From contig NZ_FPJG01000006.1 of assembly GCF_900119165.1 (NCBI RefSeq), positions 3,348,001-3,412,000 on the forward strand: a stretch of DNA of 64,000 nucleotides. Reading direction: 5' to 3'. This document shows positions 1 through 9,143 of this stretch, piece after piece. Position 1 is the first letter of the stretch; every line of letters begins with the position of its first letter. A program made the position numbers and the translations under genes. The notes under the pieces were generated by a model, which saw nothing but the letters and a program-made list of their open reading frames with translations, was not told the DNA's origin and made no database searches. The stretch comes from Amycolatopsis australiensis (GTDB taxonomy: Bacteria > Actinomycetota > Actinomycetes > Mycobacteriales > Pseudonocardiaceae).

Positions 1-353
1 AGCTGGCCCGCCTGGACGAGGCGCTGACGTTCGCGAGCCGCGAGACCGGCCTGGACTTCAGCGTGTACCTGGGCGAGCTGGGCGAGGACAGCCGCGCGGC
101 GGCGGAGAAGCTGCACGCGACGACGGCGAACCCGGCCAACTCGGTCCTGGTGGCGGTGTCCCCGGGCGAGCGGCTGATCGAGATCGTGACGGGCCGGACG
201 GCGCACCTGCGCCTCCCGGACCGCGGCGCGAAGCTGGCGGTGGCGAGCATGGTGGCGTCCTTCAAGGAGGGCGACCTGGTCCGCGGGCTGGTGAACGGCC
301 TGGTGAACGCCCTGCGCATGCTGTCCGACCAGGCGGGTCCCGCGCCCCGCTGA
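1..353 (+). CDS. DUF5130/TPM-like protein, C-terminal part (5' end outside window)
   Basis: The reading frame is open from the first bases and ends at TGA 351-353, so only the last ~117 residues are visible. The segment alternates short beta strands ([18 protein letters not shown]) with a helix containing [11 protein letters not shown], which resembles actinobacterial DUF5130 proteins with a TPM-like fold. No catalytic residues can be assigned. It is convergent with pepN, and a protein of this family sits beside pepN in M. tuberculosis as I remember it, which supports the assignment. Function is unknown. The GTG at 63 is internal to the frame and probably not the real start. Confidence 0.6.
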   Translation, partial: LARLDEALTFASRETGLDFSVYLGELGEDSRAAAEKLHATTANPANSVLVAVSPGERLIEIVTGRTAHLRLPDRGAKLAVASMVASFKEGDLVRGLVNGLVNALRMLSDQAGPAPR

Positions 354-364
354 TCGCAGGCACG

Positions 365-401
365 AAGAAGGCCCCGCACCGGCTCGGTGCGGGGCCTTCT
401 T
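365..401. terminator. Bidirectional hairpin terminator
   Basis: Perfect 17-bp inverted repeat (365-381 with 385-401) with a 3-nt loop. It lies between the convergent DUF5130-like gene and pepN. The stem is flanked by A-rich and T-rich ends (AAGAAGG / CCTTCTT), so it can serve both strands. Confidence 0.9.
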
Positions 402-408
402 GCCGTGG

Positions 409-2976
409 TCAGGACTGCGCGTCGAAGTCCCGTGCCGCCAGTGCCCGGACGATGCCCGCCCGGCCCTCCGACACCAGCCGCCGCAGGGCCTGCGGGTGGT
501 CTCCGGCCAGCCACTCGTCCGAGGCCGTCACCGTCTCCGGGGCCACCGCCCACGACGGGTACAGCCCGATCGCCATCGGCTGGGCCCGCTCGCTCGACCG
601 GCGCTGCCAGACCTCGTCGATGACCTCGAAGTACTTCGCCACGTACGCGTCCAGCAGCGCCTTCTGGCCCGGGTGCGAGAAGCCCGAGATCAGCGCGTCG
701 CTGACCGCGTTGGGCAGCTCGTCGTCGTACACCGCGCGCTGCCACGCGTCCGCCTTGGCCTCCGCCGTCGGGCGCAGGGCCCGCGCGCGCTCCGCCTGGC
801 GGCGGCCCGTCGCCGTGTTGTCGCGGGCCAGCTCGGCGTCGATCTCTTCCGAGCCCGCCCGGCCGTGCGCCACCAGCGCGTGCAGCAGGCGCCAGCGCAG
901 GTCCGTGTCCACCGTCAGCCCCGCCAGCGGTGCCGACCCGTCGAGCCAGCCGGCCAGCACGTCCAGCGTCGCGTCGTCCAGCACCGACCCGGCCAGGGAG
1001 TTCACGAACGCCAGCTGGTGGTCCGAGCCCGGCTCGGCGCCACGGGCCAGCTCCAGCAGCCGCGCGGTGAACGACGGCCAGCCCGTCGAAGCCGCCCACT
1101 CCTGCTCGGCGTACGAGTTCAGCGCCGTCTGCGCCTGCAGCAGCAGCCGCTGGACGACGCCGACCTCGCTCTCGGTGTGGATGCCGCGCTGGACCAGCGT
1201 GACGAAGTCGCGGGCCTTCAGCTCGGCCTCGCGGGTCATCTCCCACGCCGCCGACCAGCACAGCGTCCGCGGCAGCGGCTCGGTGATGTCGGCGATGCGG
1301 TCGATCAGCGTGGTCAGCGACGCCGGGTCCAGCCGCATCGTGCAGTAGGTCAGGTCGTCGTCGTTGACCAGCACCAGCTTGCCCGCGGCCTGGCCGACCA
1401 GCTGCGGCACCTCGGTGCGCTCGCCGTCGACGTCCAGCTCGACGCGCTGGGTCCGGACGAGCTTGCCGGCGCCGTCCTCGTCGTAGATGCCGACGGCGAC
1501 GCGGTGGGTGCGCAGCTCACCGGCGCCCGGCTTCGCCCCGGACTGCACGACGGCGAACGACGTGATCTTGCCGTCCGCGCCGACCTCGTAGCGCGGGCTG
1601 AGCGAGTTCAGCCCGGTCGTCTCCAGCCACTGCGCGCTCCACCACGACAGGTCGCGCCCGGACGCCTCCTCCAGCGCGCCCAGCAGGTCCGCCAGGGTCG
1701 CGTTGCCCCAGGCGTGCTTGCCGAAGTACACCTTCAGGCCGTCGAGGAAGTGGTCCAGCCCGACGTAGGCGACGAGCTGCTTGAGCACGCTCGCGCCCTT
1801 GGCGTAGGTGATGCCGTCGAAGTTCACCTCGACCGCGTGCAGGTCGACGATGTCGGCCGCGATCGGGTGCGTCGAGGGCAGCTGGTCCTGCCGGTAGGCC
1901 CACGACTTCTCGATGTTCGCGAAGCTGGTCCACGCGTTCTTGTACTCGGTGGCCTCGGCCTGGGCCAGGACGCTGGCGAAGGTCGCGAACGACTCGTTCA
2001 GCCACAGGTCGTCCCACCAGCGCATGGTGACCAGGTCGCCGAACCACATGTGCGCCATCTCGTGCAGCAGCGTCTCCGCGCGCCGCTCGTAGGCGTAGCG
2101 GGTGACGCGGCTGCGGAAGACGTAGTCCTCGAGGAACGTCACCGCGCCGGCGTTCTCCATCGCGCCCGCGTTGAACTCCGGCACGAACAGCTGGTCGTAC
2201 TTGGAGAACGGGTAGGGCGTGCCGAACTTCTCGTGGTAGAAGGCGAAGCCCTGCTTGGTCTCGGTGAACAGCCGGTCGGCGTCCATGTGCTCGGCCAGCG
2301 ACGCGCGGCAGTAGACGCCCAGCGGGATGGTCTTGTGCGCGTCGGAGTACTCGTCCCGCCATTCGGCGTACGGGCCGGCGATCAGCGCGACCAGGTACGT
2401 CGAGAGCCGCTCGGACTCCTTGAACACCGTCCGGACGGCGCCTTCGGGCGTCTCCTCGGTGGACTCGGCCATCGTGTTCGAGACGACCTTCCAGTCCTTC
2501 GGCGCGATCACGGTCAGCCGGTAGACGGACTTGAGGTCGGGCTGGTCGAAGCAGGCGAACATCCGCTTGGCGTCGGCCGTCTCGAACTGGGTGTACAGGT
2601 AGACGCCGTCGTCGACCGGGTCGACGAACCGGTGCAGGCCTTCGCCGGTGTTCATGTACCGGCAGTCGGCGCTGACCACCAGCTCGTTCTGCTCGGCCAG
2701 GCCGGCCAGCGCGATGCCCTTGTCCTCCACGTAGGCGCTGACGTCGACGTCCGCGCCGTTCAGGGTGGCCGAGTGCACGCGGTCGGCGACGATGTCGACC
2801 CACGTGGATTCGCCGGCCCGGGCGCTGGCGAACCGGACGGTCGTCGTCGACGCGAAGGTCTTCTCCCCGGGGCCGCCGTGGCCGTCGGTGAGATCCAGCT
2901 CGATGTCGTATCCGGTGACGTCGAGCAGGTCCGCGCGCAGCTTGGCTTGGTCGCGGGTCAGGTTGGGGGCGGGCAC
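409..2976 (-). CDS. pepN: Aminopeptidase N (M1 zinc metallopeptidase)
   Basis: An 855-residue cytoplasmic M1 aminopeptidase that removes N-terminal residues from peptides. The gluzincin signature is complete: H305-E-M-A-H309 followed 19 residues later by E328 in WLNESFA. The substrate-binding exopeptidase motif GAMEN lies upstream. Length matches actinobacterial PepN (about 850-860). I chose GTG at 2976 (protein starting [10 protein letters not shown]) because AGAGG lies 5-6 nt upstream and homologues start here. The frame stays open far upstream, but that extension is antisense to the neighbouring gene. The order beside the DsbA-like gene, rpiB and nei matches M. tuberculosis Rv2464c-Rv2467. 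Confidence 0.95.
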   Translation of the reverse strand: MPAPNLTRDQAKLRADLLDVTGYDIELDLTDGHGGPGEKTFASTTTVRFASARAGESTWVDIVADRVHSATLNGADVDVSAYVEDKGIALAGLAEQNELVVSADCRYMNTGEGLHRFVDPVDDGVYLYTQFETADAKRMFACFDQPDLKSVYRLTVIAPKDWKVVSNTMAESTEETPEGAVRTVFKESERLSTYLVALIAGPYAEWRDEYSDAHKTIPLGVYCRASLAEHMDADRLFTETKQGFAFYHEKFGTPYPFSKYDQLFVPEFNAGAMENAGAVTFLEDYVFRSRVTRYAYERRAETLLHEMAHMWFGDLVTMRWWDDLWLNESFATFASVLAQAEATEYKNAWTSFANIEKSWAYRQDQLPSTHPIAADIVDLHAVEVNFDGITYAKGASVLKQLVAYVGLDHFLDGLKVYFGKHAWGNATLADLLGALEEASGRDLSWWSAQWLETTGLNSLSPRYEVGADGKITSFAVVQSGAKPGAGELRTHRVAVGIYDEDGAGKLVRTQRVELDVDGERTEVPQLVGQAAGKLVLVNDDDLTYCTMRLDPASLTTLIDRIADITEPLPRTLCWSAAWEMTREAELKARDFVTLVQRGIHTESEVGVVQRLLLQAQTALNSYAEQEWAASTGWPSFTARLLELARGAEPGSDHQLAFVNSLAGSVLDDATLDVLAGWLDGSAPLAGLTVDTDLRWRLLHALVAHGRAGSEEIDAELARDNTATGRRQAERARALRPTAEAKADAWQRAVYDDELPNAVSDALISGFSHPGQKALLDAYVAKYFEVIDEVWQRRSSERAQPMAIGLYPSWAVAPETVTASDEWLAGDHPQALRRLVSEGRAGIVRALAARDFDAQS

Positions 2977-3138
2977 AGGCACCTCTGGTCGTTGGTATCG
3001 GTTTTCAACTCCCCGCATCCAATCATGGGGACGCCGGTCGCGGCGACGGGGAACAAGGCCGCGTCGCCGGGTGTTGGCGGCTGTGTGGGGGTGTGCCCAC
3101 CCTCCCGGACCGGACCTGACTTCGCACAGGAGTACCCG

Positions 3139-3759
3139 ATGACCGCTGCCGAGCAGCCCACGAAGGTCGATTTCTACTTCGACCCGATCTGCCCCTTCGC
3201 CTGGATCACCTCGCGCTGGATCCTCGAGGTCGAGAAGCACCGCAACCTCGACCTGAACTTCCGGATCATGAGCCTGTCGGTGCTCAACGAGGGACGCGAC
3301 GAGCTGCCCGAGCGGTACAAGGAGCTGCTGGCCAAGGGCTGGGGGCCGGTGCGCGTGGCCGTCGCGCTGTCGCAGCTCAACGGCGAGAAGGCGCTGCGGG
3401 ACTACTACACCGAGTTCGGCACCCGGTACCACAACCAGGGCAACAAGGACTACGACGCGGTGATCAAGGAAGCACTGGCCGCGATCGGCGCGCCGGCGGA
3501 GCTGGCCGAGGCGGCCGACAGGACCGAGTTCGACGATGCGCTGCGCAAGAGCCACCACGAGGGCATGGACCCGGTCGGCCAGGACGTCGGCACCCCGACC
3601 ATCCACATCGACGGCGTCGCGTTCTTCGGCCCGGTCCTGTCGTCGATCCCGCGTGGCGAAGACGCCCTGAAGGTGTTCGACGGCGCCGTCGCGCTGGCGA
3701 GCTACCCGGACTTCTTCGAGCTCAAGCGCACCCGCACGGGCGAGCTGAACTTCGACTAG
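3139..3759 (+). CDS. DsbA-family oxidoreductase, Rv2466c-like (mycothiol-dependent reductase family)
   Basis: A 206-residue thioredoxin-fold protein. The N-terminal strand [13 protein letters not shown] carries the active-site region, and GTPTIHIDG provides the cis-Pro loop typical of DsbA/FrnE proteins. It resembles the M. tuberculosis mycothiol-dependent nitroreductase Rv2466c, whose gene also lies beside pepN. As I recall, Rv2466c has a CPWC motif; here it is C18-P-F-A21, so the second cysteine is absent and a monothiol mechanism would be needed. The ATG has a good ribosome-binding site (ACAGGAG). The gene is divergent from pepN and its stop overlaps that of the next gene on the other strand. 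Confidence 0.85.
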   Translation: MTAAEQPTKVDFYFDPICPFAWITSRWILEVEKHRNLDLNFRIMSLSVLNEGRDELPERYKELLAKGWGPVRVAVALSQLNGEKALRDYYTEFGTRYHNQGNKDYDAVIKEALAAIGAPAELAEAADRTEFDDALRKSHHEGMDPVGQDVGTPTIHIDGVAFFGPVLSSIPRGEDALKVFDGAVALASYPDFFELKRTRTGELNFD

Positions 3760-4565
3760 GGCGTGGCGAGGGCGGCCAGGGTGACGTCGCCGGGGTAGCG
3801 GGACGCTGCCACGGCGGCCACCTCGGTCGTCTCCCCGCGGCCCATCGCCGCCTTGAGCGAGACCAGCTCGTGCAGGCCGTCGCGGTGGTAGCGGACGAAC
3901 TCCGCGTCGACCGGGTCGCCGTGGCCGGGAACGACGACGCGGGGCTCCAGGTCGAGGATCGCCGAGAAGGCGTCCGGCCAGGCGGTCAGGTCCGATTCGG
4001 AGCTGAAGGAGAACGCGCTGAAGCCGTGTTCGGCGTTCTCGACCACATCGCCGGCGAAGAGCACCCCCGCGTCCGGAACGTGCACCACGGCATCGTGGTG
4101 GGTGTGGGCGGGGCCGGGGTGCAGCAGGACGGCCGTCCGGCCGCCCAGGTCGAGCTCGGTCCGGTCGGTGAACACGTGGTCGGGCGCCGCGATCGTGGTG
4201 CGGGCGATCGCCTCGGCGATGTCCGCTTCGCCTTGTTCGCGGTAGTAGGCGATCCAGTTGGCGCGCGAGGCTTCCGCGTGCTCGGTCAGCTCGGCACGGC
4301 AGCCCTCGTGGGCCCAGACCTCGCAGGGCAGGAACGCCTCGGTGCCCCAGGCGTGGTCGAAGTGCGCGTGCGTGTAGACCACCGCCCACGGCAGCGGCGT
4401 CAGCTCCCGGACCGCGGCTGCCAGCTCGGCGCCCTGCTGGAGGTCGCCGCGCGTGTCGACGACCAGGCAGCGCTCCGCGCCGACGACCAGCCCGACGGTC
4501 AGGTCCAGTTCCTCGTAACGGCGCGCGTGCACCCCGTCGGCGGCCTCGATCCAGCGCCCGGTCAT
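3756..4565 (-). CDS. Metallo-beta-lactamase-fold hydrolase
   Basis: A 269-residue MBL-fold protein. The metal ligands are recognisable: THAHFDH (HxHxDH), the next His in PGPAHTHHD, the Asp in LFAGDVVE, and the C-terminal His in VVPGHGDP. Substrate is unknown; the fold covers thiolesterases, lactonases and other hydrolases. The ATG start overlaps the TGA of the upstream comB-like gene (ATGA, 4562-4565), indicating translational coupling. Its 3' end overlaps the stop of the convergent DsbA-like gene by 3 bases. Confidence 0.85.
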   Translation of the reverse strand: MTGRWIEAADGVHARRYEELDLTVGLVVGAERCLVVDTRGDLQQGAELAAAVRELTPLPWAVVYTHAHFDHAWGTEAFLPCEVWAHEGCRAELTEHAEASRANWIAYYREQGEADIAEAIARTTIAAPDHVFTDRTELDLGGRTAVLLHPGPAHTHHDAVVHVPDAGVLFAGDVVENAEHGFSAFSFSSESDLTAWPDAFSAILDLEPRVVVPGHGDPVDAEFVRYHRDGLHELVSLKAAMGRGETTEVAAVAASRYPGDVTLAALATP

Positions 4566-5284
4566 GCCAATACTCCTTCGTTCAGGACGGGAGCGGTCGC
4601 GCTCACGTCGGTTTGCGTGGCCAGTTCGACGTCGCCGCCGTGGCCGGATTCGATCAGCTCGCGCCCGGACACGCAGCTCGCCACCGCGGCGGCGTCGACG
4701 GACCGGGCGGCGAGCACGGCTTCGGGGGACAGCGACAGGCCGTACCCGGCCAGCGCCGCGGCGATCGCGCCCGCTCCGGCCAGGTCCTCGACGCACGGCC
4801 GCAACGACCCGGAAGTGTCGCCGTCGCCGAAGATGTTCACGCCCCAGCGTTCCCCGGCGGCGATCAGGCCGATCGGGCCGCCGAGTTCGCGGGCCCTCGC
4901 GGCGACGGCGGAGGCGTTGCGCAGGCAGCCGGCCAGCACGCGCGCGCCGGTCGCCGCGGCGGCGTCGCACAGCGTCGCACCGTTCGGCGAAGGCAGCGCC
5001 AGCAGCGTCCCCGGCGGGATCTCCGTCACAGAGGACGGCCGCAGCGTGAATTCGCCCTCACCCGCGACTACGGCCCCGGCCGCCCTCGCGAGCGTCACGC
5101 CGCGCTCGTCGCGCCGGCGCACGGGCAGCACACGGCCGCCCCTGGCGACCACGAGATCCGTGGTCGTGCCGAAGGAAAGCACGTCGACGACGACCAGCAC
5201 GGCGCATTCCCGGCCGAGCGCGGCCACGCCTTCGCCGCCCCAGTCGAGCCGCACGTCGTAGCCCGTCTGCTCCCAGATCCCCAC
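4562..5284 (-). CDS. ComB-like 2-phosphosulfolactate phosphatase family protein
   Basis: A 240-residue protein with hallmarks of the ComB family: VDVLSFGTTT near the N-terminus, LPSPNGATLC in the middle, and GERW with an acidic stretch (FGDGD) afterwards. In archaea ComB dephosphorylates 2-phosphosulfolactate in coenzyme M synthesis. Actinobacteria do not make coenzyme M by that route, so the in vivo substrate is open. Start chosen at GTG 5284, which leaves a short divergent promoter gap before rpiB; the ribosome-binding site (CTGGGG) is modest. It ends in an ATGA overlap with the MBL-fold gene, so the two are probably one operon. Confidence 0.75.
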   Translation of the reverse strand: MGIWEQTGYDVRLDWGGEGVAALGRECAVLVVVDVLSFGTTTDLVVARGGRVLPVRRRDERGVTLARAAGAVVAGEGEFTLRPSSVTEIPPGTLLALPSPNGATLCDAAAATGARVLAGCLRNASAVAARARELGGPIGLIAAGERWGVNIFGDGDTSGSLRPCVEDLAGAGAIAAALAGYGLSLSPEAVLAARSVDAAAVASCVSGRELIESGHGGDVELATQTDVSATAPVLNEGVLA

Positions 5285-5329
5285 CCCCAGAGCATGCCCG
5301 AACCCGGCCGTGGTGGCAGACTCCCAGCC

Positions 5330-5803
5330 GTGCGTGTCTACTTGGGATCCGACCATGCCGGTTTCGAGCTGAAGAACCACCTCGCCGCCCACCTGGAGAA
5401 GCAGGGCCACGAGGTCACCGACATCGGTCCGCACGTCTACGACGCGGCCGACGACTACCCGGCCTACTGCGTCGAGACGGCGCTGCGCGTCGTGGCCGAC
5501 GAGGGCAGCCGCGGCATCGTCGTCGGCGGCTCCGGCAACGGCGAGCAGATCGCGGCGAACAAGGTTCCCGGCGCGCGCTGCGGCCTGGCCTGGAGCGTCG
5601 AGACCGCCAAGCTGTGCCGGGAGCACAACCACGCCCAGCTGATCGGCGTCGGCGCCCGGATGCACACGGCCGAGGAGGCCACCGAGATCGTCGAAGCCTT
5701 CCTGGCGACCGAGGTGTCCCCGGAGGAGCGGCACGCCCGCCGCGTGCAGCAGCTGCTCGACTACGAGCGCACCGGGACCCCGCCGGCGTTGCCGGAGGCC
5801 TGA
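5330..5803 (+). CDS. rpiB: Ribose-5-phosphate isomerase B
   Basis: A 157-residue RpiB/LacAB-family isomerase interconverting ribose 5-phosphate and ribulose 5-phosphate in the pentose phosphate pathway. It starts with the canonical strand VYLGSDHAGFELK and has the phosphate-binding region GGSGNGEQIAANK. In this motif Glu72 replaces the catalytic Cys of E. coli RpiB, as in the actinobacterial (M. tuberculosis) subclass. Arg and His residues in GVGARMH and REHNHAQ complete the active site. The start is GTG 5330. The stop TGA overlaps the ATG of the next gene (TGATG), indicating coupling to the nei-type glycosylase. Confidence 0.93.
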   Translation: MRVYLGSDHAGFELKNHLAAHLEKQGHEVTDIGPHVYDAADDYPAYCVETALRVVADEGSRGIVVGGSGNGEQIAANKVPGARCGLAWSVETAKLCREHNHAQLIGVGARMHTAEEATEIVEAFLATEVSPEERHARRVQQLLDYERTGTPPALPEA

Positions 5804-6612
5804 TGCCGGAGGGGCACACGCTCCACCGGCTCGCGCGGCTGCACAAGCGCCGGTACGCCGGTGCCCCGGTGGCGGTGAGCAGCCCGCAGGGCCGGTTCGC
5901 CGCCGAAGCGTCCCGTTTGGACGGTCAGGTCTTCGCCGGCGCGGAGGCGTACGGCAAGCACCTGTTCCACGACTACGGTCCACACGGGATCGTGCACGTC
6001 CACCTGGGCCTGTACGGCACGTTCGGCGAGGCGCCGCTGCCCGCGCCGGAACCGGTGGGGCAGGTCCGGCTGCGCCTGGCCGGCCGGACGCACTGGACGG
6101 ACCTGCGCGGGCCGACCCGGTGCGAGCTGCTCTCCCCGGACCAGGCCGACGCGATCAAGGCACGCCTCGGACCCGACCCGCTGCGCCGCGACGCGAAGCC
6201 CGAGCGCGCGTGGGAACGCATTTCGCGGTCGAAGACGTCGATCGCGGCGCTGCTGATGGATCAGGCAGTGCTGGCGGGGGTCGGCAACGTCTACCGCGCG
6301 GAGGTGCTGTTCCGCCACGGCGTCGCGCCCCTGACCCCGGGCCGGGCACTGGACCGGGCGTTGTGGGAAGACATGTGGGCCGACCTGGTGACGTTGATGC
6401 GCGACGGCGTCCGAGCGGGCCGCATCGACACGGTCCGGCCGGAGCACCTCCCGGAAGCGATGGGCCGCCCGGCCCGCGTCGACCGCCACGGCGGCGAGGT
6501 GTACGTCTACCGGCGGAGCGGCGAGCCCTGCCTGGTGTGCGGCACGCCGGTGGAGCACTCGGAGCTGGTGGGCCGCAATCTGTATTGGTGCCCGAAGTGC
6601 CAGCCCGCGTGA
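5803..6612 (+). CDS. nei: Fpg/Nei-family DNA glycosylase/AP lyase (endonuclease VIII type)
   Basis: A 269-residue base-excision-repair glycosylase. The N-terminus MPEGHTLHRLA gives the catalytic Pro2-Glu3. The helix-two-turn-helix contains LAGVGNVYRAEVLF, and the C-terminal zinc finger has four cysteines (CLVCG ... CPKC). MPEGHT is typical of actinobacterial Nei proteins rather than MutM. It removes oxidised bases and cuts the strand by beta/delta elimination. It is translationally coupled to rpiB; the same rpiB-glycosylase pair occurs in M. tuberculosis (Rv2465c-Rv2464c). Confidence 0.92.
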   Translation: MPEGHTLHRLARLHKRRYAGAPVAVSSPQGRFAAEASRLDGQVFAGAEAYGKHLFHDYGPHGIVHVHLGLYGTFGEAPLPAPEPVGQVRLRLAGRTHWTDLRGPTRCELLSPDQADAIKARLGPDPLRRDAKPERAWERISRSKTSIAALLMDQAVLAGVGNVYRAEVLFRHGVAPLTPGRALDRALWEDMWADLVTLMRDGVRAGRIDTVRPEHLPEAMGRPARVDRHGGEVYVYRRSGEPCLVCGTPVEHSELVGRNLYWCPKCQPA

Positions 6613-6637
6613 TCCAAGCCTGAAGCGCCCCAATGCG

Positions 6638-6666
6638 GCCTTGGGTGCGTCAGACGCACCCAAGGC
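6638..6666. repeat. 13-bp inverted repeat, intergenic, terminator-like
   Basis: GCCTTGGGTGCGT (6638-6650) pairs perfectly with 6654-6666 around a 3-nt loop. Related words (GCGGCCTTGGGTGC / CAAGGCGGCCTT) recur nearby at 6631-6680 and 6745-6765. The pattern looks like a dispersed repeat family serving as a bidirectional terminator between the converging nei gene and the glycine-rich gene. The 6613-6778 gap holds no gene. Confidence 0.6.
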
Positions 6667-6778
6667 GGCCTTCGGTGCTCCGCCCATGCCCCCGCCGCCA
6701 CCCTCAACGGAGGCGCTTCGCGCCGCAGTGCTGATTCAACGCAACCAAGGCCGCCTTGGAGCGCTTGAAGCCGGGGCC

Positions 6779-7591
6779 TCAGAAGTCGAAGCCGCCACCG
6801 TCGAAGCCGCCGCCGTCGAAACCCCCGCCGTCGAAGCCGCCGAAGTCCTGGCCGCCGTCGCCGCCCCAGTCGCCGCCGCCGTCTCCTCCGTCGCCGCCGA
6901 AGTCGTCGCCGCCCATGTCGCCGGACTCGAGCGCGTCCTGCTGGCCCGCGTCGTAGCCCGACTCCCACGCCGAGGCGCTCGCGATACCGCTCATGCCCGA
7001 GAACATCGCGCTGAACAGGAACATCGATCCGAGGCCCCACGCGCCGGCGACGAGCGCCGGCTTCCACCACGGCTCGCTGTACCAGCCCTGCGGCACCGGA
7101 CGGCCCGCGACCCGGCCGCCGGGGTAGTAGTACGGCGTGTCCTGGCCCGGCTCGGGGGACGCCGCGTAGTGCTGGCCCTCGACGTCGACGTCGCGGCGCT
7201 CGGTGACCTTGCCGGCGCGCTCGCGCTCGGCCTCCTCCGGCAGCTGCGGCCCGGGGTCCATGCCCATCGCGACGCGCGCCGCGCGGACGTAGTAGAGGCC
7301 CTCGATGGCCGTCTCCTTGACCAGCCGGGCCTGCTCGACCGTGCGGGCCTGCTCCAGCTGCGAACCGGCCGCGTTGTAGCGCTCGCTGGCGTCGGCCATC
7401 GCCTGCTGTGACGCGGTGTCGGTGCCGTTGAGGTTGAGGACCTGACCGCCGAGCCGCTCGACGAGCCGCCGGGCGTCGGCCTTGGCGTCGTCCAGCTCGC
7501 GCTGCCGGGCGGCGGCGCGCTGCCGCGAGAAGTAGAGGCCGCCACCGACGATCACGACGACGAGCACGATCAGGAAGATCGCGGTGCCCAT
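6779..7591 (-). CDS. Membrane-anchored protein with coiled-coil and Gly/Asp/Phe-rich tail (DUF1542-like)
   Basis: A 270-residue protein of unknown function. It starts with a transmembrane helix (GTAIFLIVLVVVIVGGGLYF) followed by a charged, Ala/Arg/Glu-rich coiled-coil region to about residue 125. A second hydrophobic segment (ALVAGAWGLGSMFLFSAMF) follows a Pro/Tyr/Trp-rich linker. The last ~45 residues are a low-complexity tail repeating GGDxGGG and FDGGGFDGGGF. Start at ATG 7591 with CAGGAG upstream. Similar proteins with a TM anchor and GGGDF-type tails are widespread in actinobacteria without assigned roles. Confidence 0.8.
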   Translation of the reverse strand: MGTAIFLIVLVVVIVGGGLYFSRQRAAARQRELDDAKADARRLVERLGGQVLNLNGTDTASQQAMADASERYNAAGSQLEQARTVEQARLVKETAIEGLYYVRAARVAMGMDPGPQLPEEAERERAGKVTERRDVDVEGQHYAASPEPGQDTPYYYPGGRVAGRPVPQGWYSEPWWKPALVAGAWGLGSMFLFSAMFSGMSGIASASAWESGYDAGQQDALESGDMGGDDFGGDGGDGGGDWGGDGGQDFGGFDGGGFDGGGFDGGGFDF

Positions 7592-7714
7592 GGACCACTC
7601 CTGGAAGTTCGGGGCTCGGTGACCGGCGGTCACCTTTGAAACGGACAACGCGGACGCTACGCGGTGGGTTCCCGGACAGTGATCCGGCACACCGCGCCGG
7701 CTGGCCCCGGAAAC

Positions 7715-7728
7715 TAGAACACGTTATA
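7715..7728. promoter_or_regulatory. KstR-type operator (TNNAACNNGTTNNA match)
   Basis: TAGAACACGTTATA fits the KstR consensus TNNAACNNGTTNNA at every fixed position and is nearly palindromic over 18 bases (ACTAGAAC-AC-GTTATAGT). It ends 10 bases before the ATG of the F420-type oxidoreductase, where a repressor would block transcription. KstR is the TetR-family repressor of sterol catabolism genes in mycobacteria and rhodococci. Confidence 0.65.
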
Positions 7729-7738
7729 GTTCGACGGT

Positions 7739-8614
7739 ATGAAGTTCACCCTGTCGATCGCGATGAACCCCCTCGATCAGCTGGGCGAGCTCGCCCGGGC
7801 CGCCGAAGAGGCCGGCTTCGCCTCGATTGCCCTGCCGGATTCACTCTTCTACGCCGAAACGGTGGACACGGACTACCCGTACACCCCCGACGGCAGCCGG
7901 TTCTGGACCGCGGAGACGCCGTGGGCCGACCCGCTCGTCGCCGCCGCGTCGATGGGCGCGGTGACCAGCCGCATCCGCTTCTACACGTCCGTGCTGAAGC
8001 TCGGCTCGCGCAACCCGGTGCTGCTGGCGCGCCAGGTCGGCTCGGCGGCGGTGCTCACCGGTGGCCGGTTCGGGCTCGGGCTCGGGGTCGGCTGGCTGCC
8101 GCAGGAGTTCGAGTACTGCGGGGTGCCGTTCGAGCGGCGCGGCAAGCGCGTCGACGAGGCCATCGACGTCCTGCGCCTGCTGCTCGGCGGCGGCATGGTC
8201 GAGTACCACGGCGAGTTCTACGACTTCGACAAGATCCGGATGAGCCCCGCGCCGCCGAGCCGGGTGCCGTTCTACATCGGCGGCCACACCGAGGTCGCGC
8301 TCAAGCGCGCGGCCCGCGTCGCCGACGGCTGGTCCTCGGCGATGATGAAGCTCGACGAGCTGCGCGACACGATCGCCCGGCTGAAGGAACTGCTGGCCGA
8401 GCGTGGCCGGGCCGACGACCCGTTCGAGTACCAGGCCGTCTGCGTCGACGCCTTCGGTCTCGACGGCTACCGCGCGCAGGCCGAGGCCGGTGTCACCGAC
8501 GTCATCACCATGCCGTGGGTGTTCGACGGCGTCGGGTTCGACGCGCCCGTCGAGCCGAAGCTCGAATCGATCCGCAAGTTCGGCGCCGAGATCATCGCGA
8601 AGTTCGGGGAGTGA
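7739..8614 (+). CDS. LLM-class F420-dependent oxidoreductase
   Basis: A 291-residue luciferase-like (alpha/beta barrel) protein. The N-terminus MKFTLSIAMNPLDQLGELAR and the motifs GLGLGVGWLPQEFEYCG and PFYIGGHTEVALKRAARVADGW are typical of F420-binding luciferase-like monooxygenase family members (TIGR03619-like). It probably transfers hydride from reduced F420 to an unknown substrate in the cytoplasm. A KstR-like site directly precedes it, suggesting regulation with sterol or lipid catabolism. It is coupled to the downstream NTF2/ketosteroid-isomerase-like gene. No strong ribosome-binding site is visible before the ATG, and the transcript may have a very short leader. Confidence 0.88.
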   Translation: MKFTLSIAMNPLDQLGELARAAEEAGFASIALPDSLFYAETVDTDYPYTPDGSRFWTAETPWADPLVAAASMGAVTSRIRFYTSVLKLGSRNPVLLARQVGSAAVLTGGRFGLGLGVGWLPQEFEYCGVPFERRGKRVDEAIDVLRLLLGGGMVEYHGEFYDFDKIRMSPAPPSRVPFYIGGHTEVALKRAARVADGWSSAMMKLDELRDTIARLKELLAERGRADDPFEYQAVCVDAFGLDGYRAQAEAGVTDVITMPWVFDGVGFDAPVEPKLESIRKFGAEIIAKFGE

Positions 8615-8619
8615 CTGCC

Positions 8620-9066
8620 GTGGGCGTGCAGGTCAGCTGGGACACCGGCAAGGAGCAGCCGCCGGCGCGGCGCGCGGCGTTCGCCTCGATGACCGCCGTG
8701 ACGGCCGGCGACAAGGAAGCCTGGCTGGCGTTGTTCGCCGAGGACGCCGTGGTCGAGGATCCGGTCGGGCCGTCGTTCTTCGACGAGGAGGGCAAGGGCC
8801 ACCACGGCCGCGACGGCATCAGCGCGTTCTGGGACAAGACGATCGCCAACGTGGAGCGGTTCGAGTTCACCATCCGGGACTCGCACGCGGCGGGCGAGGA
8901 GGTGGCGAACGTCGGCACGATCACGACGTACCTGCCGGGCGGCTACCGCGTCGACACCGACGGGGTGTTCGTCTACCGCGTCGGCGAGGACGGGCTGATC
9001 CGGTCGATGCGGGCGTTCTGGGAGACCGGACGTGCGATGGCGACCGCCCGGCAGGTGACGGAGTAG
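8620..9066 (+). CDS. NTF2-like / ketosteroid-isomerase-like protein (SnoaL-type fold)
   Basis: A 148-residue protein with the cone-shaped NTF2-like pattern: helix RRAAFASMTAVTAGD, then LFAEDAVVEDPVGPS, then alternating strands ending MRAFWETGR. The Asp/Glu pair in AEDAVVEDPVG is where steroid-isomerase-like members keep acidic residues. Start chosen at GTG 8620 because GGGGAG lies 8 bases upstream; an alternative GTG at 8611 overlaps the previous stop. It is cotranscribed with the F420-type oxidoreductase and under the same putative KstR site, so a sterol or lipid substrate is plausible but unproven. Confidence 0.8.
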   Translation: MGVQVSWDTGKEQPPARRAAFASMTAVTAGDKEAWLALFAEDAVVEDPVGPSFFDEEGKGHHGRDGISAFWDKTIANVERFEFTIRDSHAAGEEVANVGTITTYLPGGYRVDTDGVFVYRVGEDGLIRSMRAFWETGRAMATARQVTE

Positions 9067-9143
9067 CGTCCCGGCCAGCGGAAACCCAATTTCATATCTG
9101 ATACATGATCTCTTGACGCCGAGTTGGGCAGCTCTCTTTACTA

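Noticed and set aside
400-3138. Open plus-strand frame opposite pepN leading into the DsbA-like gene
   Set aside because: It reads as Arg/Val/Leu-rich low complexity and mirrors pepN codon bias. The DsbA-like protein starts at ATG 3139 with its own ribosome-binding site.
409-4389. Very long minus-strand frame (1326 codons) covering pepN and continuing upstream
   Set aside because: The part beyond 2976 is antisense to the DsbA-like gene and has no family signature; high GC removes stops. The real pepN start is GTG 2976.
6779-6960. Plus-strand Pro/Ser-rich or Ala/Val-rich repeats (KPPPSKPP, VEAA)
   Set aside because: These are the opposite-strand reading of the FDGGG-repeat tail of the membrane protein, not an independent gene or tandem DNA repeat of interest.
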